From NCBI GenBank assembly GCA_937923145.1, contig CALAJT010000045.1, forward strand, positions 1 to 64,000: a DNA stretch of 64,000 bases. The letters are read 5' to 3'. The notes under the pieces are model-generated. The model was not told the DNA's origin. It saw only the letters and a program-made list of their open reading frames with translations, and made no database searches. A program made the position numbers and the translations under genes. Source of the stretch: an uncultured Rubritalea sp. GTDB lineage: Bacteria; Verrucomicrobiota; Verrucomicrobiia; Verrucomicrobiales; Akkermansiaceae. The first letter of the stretch is position 1, and each line of letters opens with the position of its first letter. This document shows, one piece after another, positions 19,486-29,001 of this stretch.

Positions 19486-20691
19486 ATGAAAGACGGATTT
19501 CTTGATAAACTTATCTCTAGGCTGGATCGTTTCTCACCGAGTGAGGTGCAGAATCTGGTATCGCGCTTAGTGCGGGAGAAAGGGTTTATGGAGAATGTGT
19601 TTGAGTCGCTCCGTGAGGGAGTTTTAATTCTTGATCCTGAGGGTGCTATTACCTTTGCTAACTCTGCTACACATCGGCTATTGGGGATTAATACGACTAA
19701 GAGTATTGGTCAGAAGGTTACTGCGGTAATTCGTGGAATTGATTGGAAATCTTTGGCAAATCCTAACCGGGTGGTAAGTAGAGATATGGAGGTGTTTTAT
19801 CCTGAAAATCGATTTCTCAATTTCTATCTGGCTCCGATCAATGGACAAGTCGGCGATAAAGATGAGCACCTAGGTTATGTAATGCTGATCCATGATGTGA
19901 CCGATAGCATTAAGGAACGCGAAGAGACAATTGAGAGCGAAAAGCTCAATGCACTCACCTTTCTCGCTGCTGGAGTAGCGCATGAAATTGGTAACCCACT
20001 GAACTCGCTAGATATTCATCTACAGCTACTAAATCGTAAGATTCGTAAGAATGATGAGCTGGCTGATGATAGTAAAGCTGATCTACAAAATTTATTAGGA
20101 ACTGCGCAGCAAGAAATCAGGAGGTTAGACAATATTCTAAAACAATTCCTCAACGCGCTACGACCGCAAACGCTAGATCGCGAACCGACAGCTCTTCACA
20201 AGGTGCTGAGAGACACGCTAGAAACTCTGGAGGCTGAGCTTACTGAACGTGAGGTGCAGGTCTCTCTGAATCTGGTAGATAATCTTCCTGTCCTACAGTT
20301 GGACTCAGCACAGATTCAGCAGGCTATTTATAATATCATCCGTAATGCCGCTCAGGCTGTGGCTAGTAAGTCAGGTCGGATATTTATAGAGAGTAGCTTT
20401 AATGATCATGAAGTAGTGCTGAGTATCCGTGATAATGGGAGTGGAATATCTCCAGAAGACATGGGCGCACTTTTCGAGCCCTATCGGACTACTAAGGAAG
20501 CTGGGACTGGTCTTGGGTTACTTATTGTTAGACGCATTCTCCGTGAGCACGGTGGAGAGATAGAGATAGATAGTGAAGACGGAGATGGCACAGTAGTGAG
20601 TCTCTATTTCCCTAGGTTTGAAAAACGTGTCAGATTACTAGCTGAATCAGACAGCCATAAACCTCCAATCGATGTAGAATCTACCAAGTAA
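19486..20691 (+). CDS. PAS-domain sensor histidine kinase (NtrB-like)
   Basis: A soluble histidine kinase of about 401 residues. A GTG at 19459 extends the frame, but ATG at 19486 (MKDGFLDKLIS) looks better. Domains: a PAS sensor (about 45-140, VFESLREGVLILDPEGAITFANSATHRLLG), the dimerisation/phosphoacceptor domain with AGVAHEIGNPLNSL, and the ATPase domain with N box (IIRNAAQAV), DNGSGI and GTGLGLLIVRRI. No membrane helix is seen, so it senses an internal signal. It phosphorylates the response regulator whose gene starts 7 bases downstream. The signal cannot be read from the sequence. Confidence 0.9.
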   Translation: MKDGFLDKLISRLDRFSPSEVQNLVSRLVREKGFMENVFESLREGVLILDPEGAITFANSATHRLLGINTTKSIGQKVTAVIRGIDWKSLANPNRVVSRDMEVFYPENRFLNFYLAPINGQVGDKDEHLGYVMLIHDVTDSIKEREETIESEKLNALTFLAAGVAHEIGNPLNSLDIHLQLLNRKIRKNDELADDSKADLQNLLGTAQQEIRRLDNILKQFLNALRPQTLDREPTALHKVLRDTLETLEAELTEREVQVSLNLVDNLPVLQLDSAQIQQAIYNIIRNAAQAVASKSGRIFIESSFNDHEVVLSIRDNGSGISPEDMGALFEPYRTTKEAGTGLGLLIVRRILREHGGEIEIDSEDGDGTVVSLYFPRFEKRVRLLAESDSHKPPIDVESTK

Positions 20692-20698
20692 TAAAATC

Positions 20699-22093
20699 AT
20701 GGATGCAACAGTTTTAATAGTAGATGATGAAAAGCCGACCCGAGATGGTCTGCGTATGGCGCTAGAGGATGAGTTTGAGTGCTACGTGGCATCAGACATC
20801 CGCGAAGCACAGAATATTCTTAAGTCAGAGAAGGTCGATGTAATGCTCACTGATCTAAGAATGGGTAGTGATAACGGTATGGACTTACTAGATCATGCTT
20901 TAGCCATGAAGCACTCACCTATAGCGATCATGATGACTGCTTATGGAAGTGTAGACACGGCAGTAGAGGCAATGCGCAGAGGTGCGTGGCATTTCGTCAC
21001 TAAACCACTAAATCTAGATGAGGTGGAACTCCTGATCAAACGTGCTCTCAGAGGTAGAGTGATAGAGAGTAAGAACATCGCCCTAGAGCAGGAAAATCAA
21101 GAGCTACGCAAGAAATCTGGTAAGCCAGCCCATGGACTAGACCGCCTAATAGGAAAATCCCCTGCAATGGCGCAAATTCATAGCATGCTCACACAAATCG
21201 CTCCGACTCGTGCCACTGTATTAGTCCAGGGCGAAAGTGGAACGGGTAAGGAACTCGTAGCAGGTGCACTCCATGCCCTTAGTGGTAGACCGGCGAATAA
21301 GCTTGTAACTGTGAACTGCGCAGCTCTTTCTCCTCAGTTGTTAGAAAGTGAGTTATTCGGTCATGAGAAAGGTGCATTCACTGGTGCGACTCAGCGTAGG
21401 ATCGGTAGATTCGAGCAGGCAGATGGTGGCACTCTTTTCCTCGATGAAATCGGTGAGATCGATTCGGCAACTCAGGTAAAATTACTCCGTGCCTTGAGTG
21501 AAAAAACGGTTGAGCGTGTCGGCTCTAATAACTCCATCAAGATTGACGTCCGTGTGATCGCAGCTACTAACAAAAACTTACGGAAACTGGTAGCAAAAGG
21601 AGAGTTCCGTGAGGACTTATTCTTTCGTTTAAATGTCGTTCAGATTGACATGCCTACCTTGCGAGAAAGATCAGAAGATGTGATCCTGCTAGCCAATGCT
21701 TTTCTAAAAGAATTTGCCCATGAAAACTCGAAACCTCTAAAACCTCTGACTGAAGAGGCAGCACAACTCCTACAAACTTATGAATGGCCAGGAAACGTCA
21801 GAGAACTCAGAACTGCGATAGAGCACGGAGTGGTGATGAGTAATCAAGACGTTATAAATTGTGAGCATTTACCGCAATTCCTGAACAAAATCGCTGATTT
21901 AGATACAAATTCACAAATAGTTTCCTCAGAATTGAAAAACACTCTTGCCGAAAGCTCCAATTTCAACTTGAGTGCTCTGGAGAAAGCGACAATAATGAGC
22001 GCGCTTCTGCACACTGACAATAATCGCACTGCTGCGGCAGAATTATTAGGCATCAGCCGTCGAACTCTACAACGCAAAATCAAAGAGACCTAA
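20699..22093 (+). CDS. sigma-54-dependent response regulator (NtrC-like)
   Basis: A 464-residue activator. Receiver domain at about 1-120 with phosphoacceptor D52 (VMLTDLRMG) and K102. AAA+ domain with Walker A GESGTGKE (178-185), the sigma-54 contact loop GAFTGA (225-230) and GGTLFLDEIGE as Walker B. The C-terminal Fis-type helix-turn-helix (about 420-462) ends with NRTAAAELLGISRRTLQRKI. It should bind upstream sites and drive sigma-54 promoters when phosphorylated by the adjoining kinase. I found no convincing -24/-12 promoter close by, so its targets are probably elsewhere. Confidence 0.94.
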   Translation: MDATVLIVDDEKPTRDGLRMALEDEFECYVASDIREAQNILKSEKVDVMLTDLRMGSDNGMDLLDHALAMKHSPIAIMMTAYGSVDTAVEAMRRGAWHFVTKPLNLDEVELLIKRALRGRVIESKNIALEQENQELRKKSGKPAHGLDRLIGKSPAMAQIHSMLTQIAPTRATVLVQGESGTGKELVAGALHALSGRPANKLVTVNCAALSPQLLESELFGHEKGAFTGATQRRIGRFEQADGGTLFLDEIGEIDSATQVKLLRALSEKTVERVGSNNSIKIDVRVIAATNKNLRKLVAKGEFREDLFFRLNVVQIDMPTLRERSEDVILLANAFLKEFAHENSKPLKPLTEEAAQLLQTYEWPGNVRELRTAIEHGVVMSNQDVINCEHLPQFLNKIADLDTNSQIVSSELKNTLAESSNFNLSALEKATIMSALLHTDNNRTAAAELLGISRRTLQRKIKET

Positions 22094-22135
22094 AAGACTA
22101 ATAATACACGCTTTTAAGCTCATCAACTCACCTAT

Positions 22136-23794
22136 ATGGCTACACCCATCGACTCAAAATCAATCACCAGAAAAGTCCTCTTCCTTGCTATTTTAATGGG
22201 ACTAGGTGTTACCTATCTGACATTCACCTTCAAGGGGCTTACCTCTCAGTATGGGATGGATCAGGCTCAGATAGGTCGAGAAGTGGCTAGAGGTAATAAT
22301 CTGACTACTAAATTCGTAAGACCACTAGCTGTTTTTCAGTTACAAGAAGAAGGTAAAAAAATAGATATCAATCACTTTTACGACACCACTCACTCACCTC
22401 TTAATATACTTATCTATGCTGGAGTCATTAAGGCATTTGGCGGCGACGACTCTGAGCGCTATAGGATGGAAGTAAATCAAGATGTTTATACCCTAGACCG
22501 AGTCATCGCTGGGACTTGTATCTTTTTCTTCATGGTAGCGATAGGTATAAACTATCTACTCATCACTAAAATATTCGATGCTAAGATAGGAGCTATTGTA
22601 GCCATTCTTATGTTAGTTTCAGAAAATCTATGGGGTTATACAACCTCGGGACTGCCACAGATGCTGATGTTGTGTATTTTCTCTGCCGCCTGCTATCTAC
22701 TGTGGAAAGCGATTGATAGTCAAGAATCAGGCAGATCGCCTGTCGCTCCCGTTATTTTATGTGGATTTATGTTTGGGCTATTAGCACTTACCCACTGGCT
22801 TACACTATGGATATTCTTAGGTTTCTTGGTATTTGCTATCTATTATTTCAAACCGCGTGGAGTAATTGCAGCATTTATCATCATCACTATGGCATTATTT
22901 ATAGCAGGACCACTGCTGTTCAATGCCAAATATAGTGACGGCATCATGGGAACAGCTTTCTTTTACGTCCAGGGCAAGACAGGCCCTGCGCAAGATTACA
23001 TGTTCAGAGCCTTTCAATACCCACAGTTAGACGTACGGAATTTAGTGCTAAATACGGTAAGAACTACGCTACTCCAAGCTCACGACGTACACCGCCATGT
23101 GGGTGGTTTTGTGCTCGCCACAGCGTTCTTCCTTTCCCTACTTCATCCATTCAAGAGAGGCAGTATCAGTAACTATCGATGGTGTATTGTCATCATGTGG
23201 GCTTTTGCTAGCTTTGGAATGGCTCTCTATGGACTCTCTAATAATCCGATAGAGCCGAATCAACTCCATATATTATTCATGCCATTAATGACCGCTTTTG
23301 CATTGGCTTTGGTAAGTATTCTCTGGGCCAGACTCCCCTACAGCCAACAAGGTGGATTTATTGCCTTATCTCCATTTGTAGTGATTATACTGATCACTGC
23401 TAGCCCCATGGCAATTAAATTCCAGACTGAGTTTAACACAAATGCTCCAAAGACTGTTCCAGGTTATTACCCTAATAATACCAACAGAGATTTATCCGAA
23501 AGGGTAGGTAGTGCTGATGTAATTTATTCCGATCAACCATGGGCCGTAGCTTGGTATGCTGACCGCGTTGCTATCTGGACTCCTTACGATCAAAGTCACT
23601 TCGAGCAAATCAATCAAATAGCGAGCAATAATACCAGTAATATCACTGGAATGCATTTCTCTCCATTTAGAGCTCCTCTAGCTCCTGAATACTCAAAGAT
23701 TATTGAAAAGAAGTTCGAGTATCCGATTGATCTTGTTGGTGCTAAAAAAGGACCATTTTACCTATTTTCTAATGTTAAACCTGTGGAAGACTAA
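22136..23794 (+). CDS. polytopic membrane protein, GT-C-type glycosyltransferase-like
   Basis: A 552-residue protein with about 10-12 predicted membrane helices, beginning at residues 13-32. The first outer loop (YGMDQAQIGREVARGNNLTTKF, then INHFYDTTHSPLNILI) resembles the loop of GT-C/family-39 enzymes, in which an Asp after the first helix is catalytic; here D41 is the candidate. Such enzymes transfer sugars from lipid-linked donors to proteins or lipids outside the membrane. A soluble C-terminal domain (about 440-552) contains IYSDQPWAVAWYADRVAIWTP, which recalls other family-39-like proteins. The donor and acceptor are unknown. The next gene (xseB) starts 2 bases downstream, so it is probably the first gene of that operon. 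Confidence 0.65.
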   Translation: MATPIDSKSITRKVLFLAILMGLGVTYLTFTFKGLTSQYGMDQAQIGREVARGNNLTTKFVRPLAVFQLQEEGKKIDINHFYDTTHSPLNILIYAGVIKAFGGDDSERYRMEVNQDVYTLDRVIAGTCIFFFMVAIGINYLLITKIFDAKIGAIVAILMLVSENLWGYTTSGLPQMLMLCIFSAACYLLWKAIDSQESGRSPVAPVILCGFMFGLLALTHWLTLWIFLGFLVFAIYYFKPRGVIAAFIIITMALFIAGPLLFNAKYSDGIMGTAFFYVQGKTGPAQDYMFRAFQYPQLDVRNLVLNTVRTTLLQAHDVHRHVGGFVLATAFFLSLLHPFKRGSISNYRWCIVIMWAFASFGMALYGLSNNPIEPNQLHILFMPLMTAFALALVSILWARLPYSQQGGFIALSPFVVIILITASPMAIKFQTEFNTNAPKTVPGYYPNNTNRDLSERVGSADVIYSDQPWAVAWYADRVAIWTPYDQSHFEQINQIASNNTSNITGMHFSPFRAPLAPEYSKIIEKKFEYPIDLVGAKKGPFYLFSNVKPVED

Positions 23795-23796
23795 TC

Positions 23797-24060
23797 ATGG
23801 CTAAAGTAAAAACAGAACAATCTTTTGAAGACTCACTTGAAGAACTCGATTCTATTGTCCAGACGATGGAAGAAGAGCAACTTCCGCTTGAGGAATTAAT
23901 TTCTAAATATGAACGAGGAGCGACACTGCACCAACAATGCGAAAGCTTCCTCAAGTCCGCCAAACAGCGACTCGAAAAAATAGCCCAATCTAAAAAAACA
24001 GTAGCTCCTAATACTGACAGCTCATCCAGCAACGACGACGATGAAATCCGACTTTTCTGA
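23797..24060 (+). CDS. xseB: exodeoxyribonuclease VII small subunit
   Basis: An 87-residue protein of typical size. The family motif FEDSLEELDSIVQTMEEEQLPLEELISKYERGATLHQQCESFL is nearly complete (split here into recognisable parts FEDSLEELDSIV and LPLEELISKYERG). With XseA it forms exonuclease VII, which degrades single-stranded DNA in both directions. A short acidic, Ser-rich tail follows. XseA is not in this window. The 3' end overlaps dxs by 20 bases, a linkage seen in many bacteria. Confidence 0.93.
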   Translation: MAKVKTEQSFEDSLEELDSIVQTMEEEQLPLEELISKYERGATLHQQCESFLKSAKQRLEKIAQSKKTVAPNTDSSSSNDDDEIRLF

Positions 24061-25921
24061 ACTACCACGTCTACTAAAGACGATCAAATCACCAGCTGAC
24101 CTCAAAAAGCTGAATCGCACAGATCTCCCAATTCTCGCTGAGGAAATAAGAGAAGTGCTCATTTCTAGACTCTCAGTAACTGGGGGGCATCTAGGACCTA
24201 ACCTAGGTGTCGTAGAGCTCAGTATCGCGATGCACTACGTGTTCGACTCCCCTACTGACAAAATGACCTTCGATGTATCACATCAGGGCTATGTACATAA
24301 AATGCTCACAGGAAGAGCTAAAGAGATACACACTATAAGAACTTATGAAGGTCTCAATGGCTTCCTGCTTAGAACAGAGTCTGAGCACGATAGCTACGGT
24401 GCGGGACACGCTGGAACAGCACTTTCATCTGCTCTAGGAATGGCATCTGCACGAGACTTAAAAGGTGAAGACAATCATGTGATTGCATTTGCAGGAGACG
24501 CAGCATTCACCTGTGGACCTACTTTGGAAGCTCTTAATAATATTTCCGATTCTACTAAAAAATTCATCATTGTTCTGAATGATAATGAATGGTCTATCGA
24601 CAAAAATGTAGGAGCCATGTCACGCTACTTCAACACCCTGCAGACAAGTAGTACTTATTCATCTGTCAGAAAAAAGACTGCGGAATTAGTAGAAAAAATC
24701 GCAGGAGTTGGCGTCCGCAAGTTAGCGCATAAAGTAGAACAAGGAGCTAAAAATCTCTTCTCTGAGAACATTCTTTTTGAAAACTTTGGTATCCGCTACT
24801 ACGGACCAGTAAAGGGTCATGATGTGAACGCTCTTGTCGATACGTTCCAGTATCTGAAGGAGCAAGACGAACCTGTCATACTCCATGCTATCACGGAGAA
24901 AGGCAGAGGCTACACTCCTGCGCTAGATAACCCAGGCAAGTTTCACGGACTCGGACCCTACAAGAAAGAAGATGGCTCTACAGCTTCTGCATCGCTGCCT
25001 ACTTTCTCAGAAATTTTCGGCAGAACTGTCACAGATTTAGCCAAAGAAGATCCTAAGATTACCGCCATCACAGCAGCAATGCCTGGTGGAACTAAACTCG
25101 ATATCTTTAAGAAAGAACTCAACGAACGCTACTTCGATGTAGGTATCGCGGAGGAACATGCGGCACTCTTTGCCTGTGGTCATGCTTGTGAGGGACTACG
25201 TCCATTCCTGGCTATTTATTCTACCTTCATGCAGCGTGCATATGACATGATCATTCATGACATCGCATTACAAAACCTACCTGTCCGCCTCTGTATGGAT
25301 CGTGCTGGTCTCAGTGGAGATGACGGTCCTACACACCACGGATTATTCGACATCGGATATCTCAGACACATACCTGATCTGATTCACATGCAGCCTAAGG
25401 ATGAAGATGAGTTCGTAGATATGCTACATACCATGGCGGCCTATGATGATGGTCCTACATGTATCCGCTACCCACGTGGAGCAGGTATCGGCACTCCTAT
25501 TAAAGAAACTCCAGAAATTTTAGAGATCGGTAAAGCTGAGCTCATATCAGATGGTGCAGATGTCTGTCTTATCGGACTCGGTCATTTCTTTGAAATAGCT
25601 CTAGAAACTAAAGAGAAACTCGAAGCACAGGGATACTCAGTAGCTCTAATAAATCCTCGTTGGATTAAGCCTCTGGATGCAAAACTAATTCTAGAATATG
25701 CAGAGAAATGTAAAGTTATCTGTACGTTCGAAGATCATGTTCTGATGAATGGATTTGGAGCTAGCGTCATTGAGCTAGTACACACCTCAGGATTAGCAAC
25801 GCCAGTCGAGCGTATCGGATGGCCAGATGAATTCGTAGAGCACGGAAAAGTAGATATCTTAAGGAATAAACATAATATTAGTGCTGACCATGCCGTTAAG
25901 CTAGTTAGTAAGTATCTATAA
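24041..25921 (+). CDS. dxs: 1-deoxy-D-xylulose-5-phosphate synthase
   Basis: A 626-residue thiamine-diphosphate enzyme that condenses pyruvate and glyceraldehyde-3-phosphate in the first step of the MEP isoprenoid pathway. Seen: GGHLGPNLG, the ThDP-binding GDAAFTCG...NDNEWSI (usually GDGAMTAG...NDNDMSI), the catalytic Glu in DVGIAEEHAALFA and the C-terminal transketolase domain with GFGASVIELV. The ThDP motif variants (Ala for Gly, Phe-Thr-Cys, Glu-Trp) mark a divergent Dxs subgroup but keep the key Asp and Asn. Overlaps xseB. The 3' end is 3 bases from the convergent PDZ gene. Confidence 0.95.
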   Translation: MKSDFSELPRLLKTIKSPADLKKLNRTDLPILAEEIREVLISRLSVTGGHLGPNLGVVELSIAMHYVFDSPTDKMTFDVSHQGYVHKMLTGRAKEIHTIRTYEGLNGFLLRTESEHDSYGAGHAGTALSSALGMASARDLKGEDNHVIAFAGDAAFTCGPTLEALNNISDSTKKFIIVLNDNEWSIDKNVGAMSRYFNTLQTSSTYSSVRKKTAELVEKIAGVGVRKLAHKVEQGAKNLFSENILFENFGIRYYGPVKGHDVNALVDTFQYLKEQDEPVILHAITEKGRGYTPALDNPGKFHGLGPYKKEDGSTASASLPTFSEIFGRTVTDLAKEDPKITAITAAMPGGTKLDIFKKELNERYFDVGIAEEHAALFACGHACEGLRPFLAIYSTFMQRAYDMIIHDIALQNLPVRLCMDRAGLSGDDGPTHHGLFDIGYLRHIPDLIHMQPKDEDEFVDMLHTMAAYDDGPTCIRYPRGAGIGTPIKETPEILEIGKAELISDGADVCLIGLGHFFEIALETKEKLEAQGYSVALINPRWIKPLDAKLILEYAEKCKVICTFEDHVLMNGFGASVIELVHTSGLATPVERIGWPDEFVEHGKVDILRNKHNISADHAVKLVSKYL

Positions 25922-25924
25922 TAC

Positions 25925-26746
25925 TTATTTCTGCTGCTTAAGTTTGAGTTCATCAATCTTCAAGCGAAGTTCTTCTTTTCTCTTCTTCAAAGCATCACGC
26001 TTTTCTTGAGCCTGCTTTTGATGACGTTCCACTGCTTTTCTTAGCTCCTCTGCATTTCTCGGCGGAACTTTCGGGTTAGGTTTAACTCCTAGAGGAGCTA
26101 CTTTCATCTGTAGTCGAATTTTGGGTTGAACTTGCCACTGCTTACCGTTCTGTAATTGTAACTGTGGTTGTTGGTTTAAGAATTGTCTATTGAAGGCGTC
26201 ATAATCCCCAAGCTTGAGGGTTTTCTCTAGAATTTTGTCATCGCGCTTGATTTTCAATTCCAGTTTTTCACCTGCATTCTTTCCTTTGACGTATCCACTG
26301 AAGAATTCTGTGGCTTCCTCTACATTTCCTTTTTTACCAGTCATGTCCCTACCATCAACTTCGGTAATAATATCGCCTATCCGTAGGTCTACTTTTTGAG
26401 CAGGAGTATTAGGCTGAACCATAAGGATGCCTACACCGCCGAACTTAGGCTCCATGGTAATACCTACAAAACCACGAGTTCCAGGTTTAGCCATAAATGT
26501 CGAGTTATCCAGAACATCTAACAACCGCAACTTTAACTCTGGAGATTCCGCTTTTTCGTAAACTTGCTTCAGTTCTTTGATGTCACCAGCCTTAGCTGTT
26601 TTTGCCCACTTAATAAGATCGTCCTGAGCTTTGGAACGAGTGGCGAACTCATCCGCGTCCAGCTTCTTCAGTAAATCACCTGGCACAGCATCAGTTGACA
26701 TCACCATCAACGTCACCATCAAAGTAGGTATTAATAAATTTTTCAT
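25925..26746 (-). CDS. exported PDZ-domain protein with charged coiled-coil tail
   Basis: A 273-residue protein with a signal peptide (about 1-20). Residues 25-85 form a helical segment that looks like one or two HEAT-type repeats (ELKQVYEKAESPELKLRLLDVLD). A PDZ domain follows (about 92-175, GFVGITMEPKFGGVGILMVQ, DLRIGDIITEVDGRDM). After a Gln-rich linker (QPQLQLQNGKQWQVQP) a Lys/Glu/Arg-rich helix (about 225-273) probably forms a coiled coil. No protease domain is present, so it is likely a periplasmic scaffold. Similar HEAT-plus-PDZ proteins are frequent in Planctomycetes and Verrucomicrobia; function unknown. Confidence 0.75.
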   Translation of the reverse strand: MKNLLIPTLMVTLMVMSTDAVPGDLLKKLDADEFATRSKAQDDLIKWAKTAKAGDIKELKQVYEKAESPELKLRLLDVLDNSTFMAKPGTRGFVGITMEPKFGGVGILMVQPNTPAQKVDLRIGDIITEVDGRDMTGKKGNVEEATEFFSGYVKGKNAGEKLELKIKRDDKILEKTLKLGDYDAFNRQFLNQQPQLQLQNGKQWQVQPKIRLQMKVAPLGVKPNPKVPPRNAEELRKAVERHQKQAQEKRDALKKRKEELRLKIDELKLKQQK

Positions 26747-26870
26747 AATATAACTTTACTATAGAGCGTCACCTAAAAACAAATTCTTTCTAATTTATTT
26801 GGCCCTCTCGTAAATATATCTTTCCACAAATCCAGATTGCAATTTCTGAAACCTAGGTTAAACCACTCAC

Positions 26871-27230
26871 ATGGGAGCAGTGAATTACAAAGTAGGCAAC
26901 GAAAAGCTGATTAAGGTATTAGGTGGTGCCGCTAGTCATCTTTCTGGTCTGTTAGAAAAGCAAGGTAGAAGCGAAGGTGCTCTGCGGATCGCTGTTGTCG
27001 GTGGTGGATGCTCTGGTCTCCAATATAAGATGGACCTAGTAGATGGTCCTAGAGATCGTGATATGCTAGTGCTGAGTAATGGTGTCAATGTAGTCATCGA
27101 CCCTAAGAGCGCTCTCTTCGTAGCAGGTAGCGAGTTAGACTACTCGGATGATCTTCAGCAAGGCGGCTTCAAAGTCACCAACCCAAATGCAGAGGTCACT
27201 TGCTCATGTGGAGAAAGCTTCGCTGCTTAA
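26871..27230 (+). CDS. HesB/IscA-type iron-sulfur cluster assembly protein
   Basis: A 119-residue A-type carrier. The three conserved cysteines are present: GGGCSGLQYKM and, near the end, CSCGESF. These proteins accept and deliver Fe-S clusters to apo-enzymes. The protein is closer to ErpA/IscA than to NfuA; which one cannot be settled by eye. Single gene, divergent from the PDZ gene, with about 50 bases before the next plus-strand gene. Confidence 0.92.
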   Translation: MGAVNYKVGNEKLIKVLGGAASHLSGLLEKQGRSEGALRIAVVGGGCSGLQYKMDLVDGPRDRDMLVLSNGVNVVIDPKSALFVAGSELDYSDDLQQGGFKVTNPNAEVTCSCGESFAA

Positions 27231-27282
27231 ATTTTCTAGAGGATGCTTGATTTAGTATTAATTAGAGTTAATCTATAATTGA

Positions 27283-28119
27283 ATGCTTTCTGAAAAACAA
27301 CTCCCCTACCTCATCAAATTATTAGATGATACCGAGCCAGCTACTCAGGCCGCGCTCAAAGAAACATTCGCAAATAGCTCTGGTGACATAAGTAACGAGC
27401 TAGCAGCTCTAGCTATAGATCTAAGCCCGCAAGATCAGGTAAAGGTCAGCAAGCTGCTACTCCCAGCCAGACGCGCAGCACTCACTTCAGAATGGGAAAT
27501 ACCCGTAGCTGGGGCATTAGCACTCTCAGAGGATTGGGATAAGTTCGAGCATCATCTTAGGATTATCTCTGACTTTCTACACGATGGTATTTCGCTGCGA
27601 CCTTCATTATCTGATGTGGTAGATTTAATAACCGAAGAAGCTCAAGAAGAAATCTCAGAAATCACCTCAAATTCACTCCGTATCTGGATGTTTGAGAGTG
27701 GTAAATTTAAAGGTAACACAGATGAATATTACCTGCCCGAGAATAGTGACCTTTGTTGGGTAGCTAATAATGGACTGGGTAATCCTCTTAGTCTTTCGAC
27801 TCTCTTTATCCTTGTAGGACATCGCTTAAAGCTCGATATTTCAGGTTGTAATTATCCAGGTCATTTCTTGGCTAGAATCTTTATTGATAGCAAAGCCAAC
27901 ATGGTCGATTGCTTCAATGGTGGTCGACTCATCTCTAGTGAGAAACTACTAGCCGATCACAAAGAGCTCTCACTCGCCGCGAAAATGGCTGTTAAAATCG
28001 ATACTCCACTCGGTCATATTCTATGGCGGTTTTTAAGAAACCTTGAATACGCATTCACTCAGCAAAAACGTCCAGAGGATGCTAAGCTATTTGATGAATT
28101 AGCCAAAAGTCTCCACTAG
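27283..28119 (+). CDS. SirB1/transglutaminase-like family protein
   Basis: A 278-residue protein. The central part carries the SirB1 motif: SLSTLFILVGHRLKLDISGCNYPGHFLARI, which matches the NPLSL...V..RL......N.PGHFL consensus, and GNPLS just before it. The N-terminal third (about 1-85) is helical, and the acidic segment LITEEAQEEISEITSNSLR precedes the core. SirB1-family proteins have a transglutaminase-like fold but lack a proven enzymatic role. Located between the HesB gene and an alpha/beta hydrolase gene (18 bases downstream). Confidence 0.8.
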   Translation: MLSEKQLPYLIKLLDDTEPATQAALKETFANSSGDISNELAALAIDLSPQDQVKVSKLLLPARRAALTSEWEIPVAGALALSEDWDKFEHHLRIISDFLHDGISLRPSLSDVVDLITEEAQEEISEITSNSLRIWMFESGKFKGNTDEYYLPENSDLCWVANNGLGNPLSLSTLFILVGHRLKLDISGCNYPGHFLARIFIDSKANMVDCFNGGRLISSEKLLADHKELSLAAKMAVKIDTPLGHILWRFLRNLEYAFTQQKRPEDAKLFDELAKSLH

Positions 28120-28137
28120 CAGATCATCTTCCATATT

Positions 28138-29001
28138 ATGAAAATTTCTGAGCATACTGTACAAATTGAAGAGCACCTACTTCACCGCACTATTTTTGAC
28201 CCATCCGATACTGAACCTAAAATGGCATGCCTTTTTTCACATGGACAGGGAGACTTTTCTAAACGCTACGCAGATGTATTACATCCATTTACGGAGCGTG
28301 GCATTCGCTGCATTTCTATGGATTTACTCGGTCACGGCATGAGCTCTGGCAAGAGAGGCCACGGTGGTAGCACCAAACTCATAGATCGTGTTATCGAAAG
28401 TAATCTAGCTCTAACAAATGGTCTTGACTATGGAATCGCAGGGCATTCTATGGGTGGTCTACTCAGCCTAAGGCATCTAACGCTTGCACTAGAAGGGAAG
28501 CTCCCTATGCCTAAATTTTGTTGGGTAAATTCACCACTACTCCAGCCTGCACATGGCAAGGCGGATTGGTTTATCAAGATGGCTCGCTATATAGCTAAAC
28601 GCGCTCCTAAATTCACCATCAAGACTGGAGCTACACCAGCACTCTGCCAAACAGTAGTAGCCGGTGCGACCAAACAAGTCTCTAAAACTACAGAGCTACG
28701 TAAACAACTAGGACATCAAAAAATATCACTCGGATGGGGCGTAGAGCTCATTGCTATCTCTGAATATATTGCTCAGAACTTACCTGATAAAAACATTGAG
28801 GTCCCTTTCCTCCTAACCCAAGGTGACACTGATTTCATCTGCCCTAACATTAATGCAGATACATTTTTTGAGGGGCTTAGCCTACCTAACAAGACATACC
28901 ACCTGTTCAAAGGCATGCGTCATGAAACCTTCGCAGAACCAAACAACGACGAAGTTTTTAAAGCTTTATCTGATTGGTTAGATAGCAATGCTTTGGCTTA
29001 A
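28138..29001 (+). CDS. alpha/beta hydrolase, lysophospholipase-like
   Basis: A 287-residue soluble hydrolase of the serine-aminopeptidase S33/monoacylglycerol-lipase type. Catalytic triad: Ser in GHSMGG (about 102-107), Asp in TQGDTDFICP (about 232) and His in GMRHETFAE (about 261). HGQG near 35-38 supplies the oxyanion hole. No signal peptide. Likely removes an acyl chain from lysophospholipid or monoacylglycerol, but the substrate is not certain. Its last 4 bases overlap the convergent HAD gene. Confidence 0.87.
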   Translation: MKISEHTVQIEEHLLHRTIFDPSDTEPKMACLFSHGQGDFSKRYADVLHPFTERGIRCISMDLLGHGMSSGKRGHGGSTKLIDRVIESNLALTNGLDYGIAGHSMGGLLSLRHLTLALEGKLPMPKFCWVNSPLLQPAHGKADWFIKMARYIAKRAPKFTIKTGATPALCQTVVAGATKQVSKTTELRKQLGHQKISLGWGVELIAISEYIAQNLPDKNIEVPFLLTQGDTDFICPNINADTFFEGLSLPNKTYHLFKGMRHETFAEPNNDEVFKALSDWLDSNALA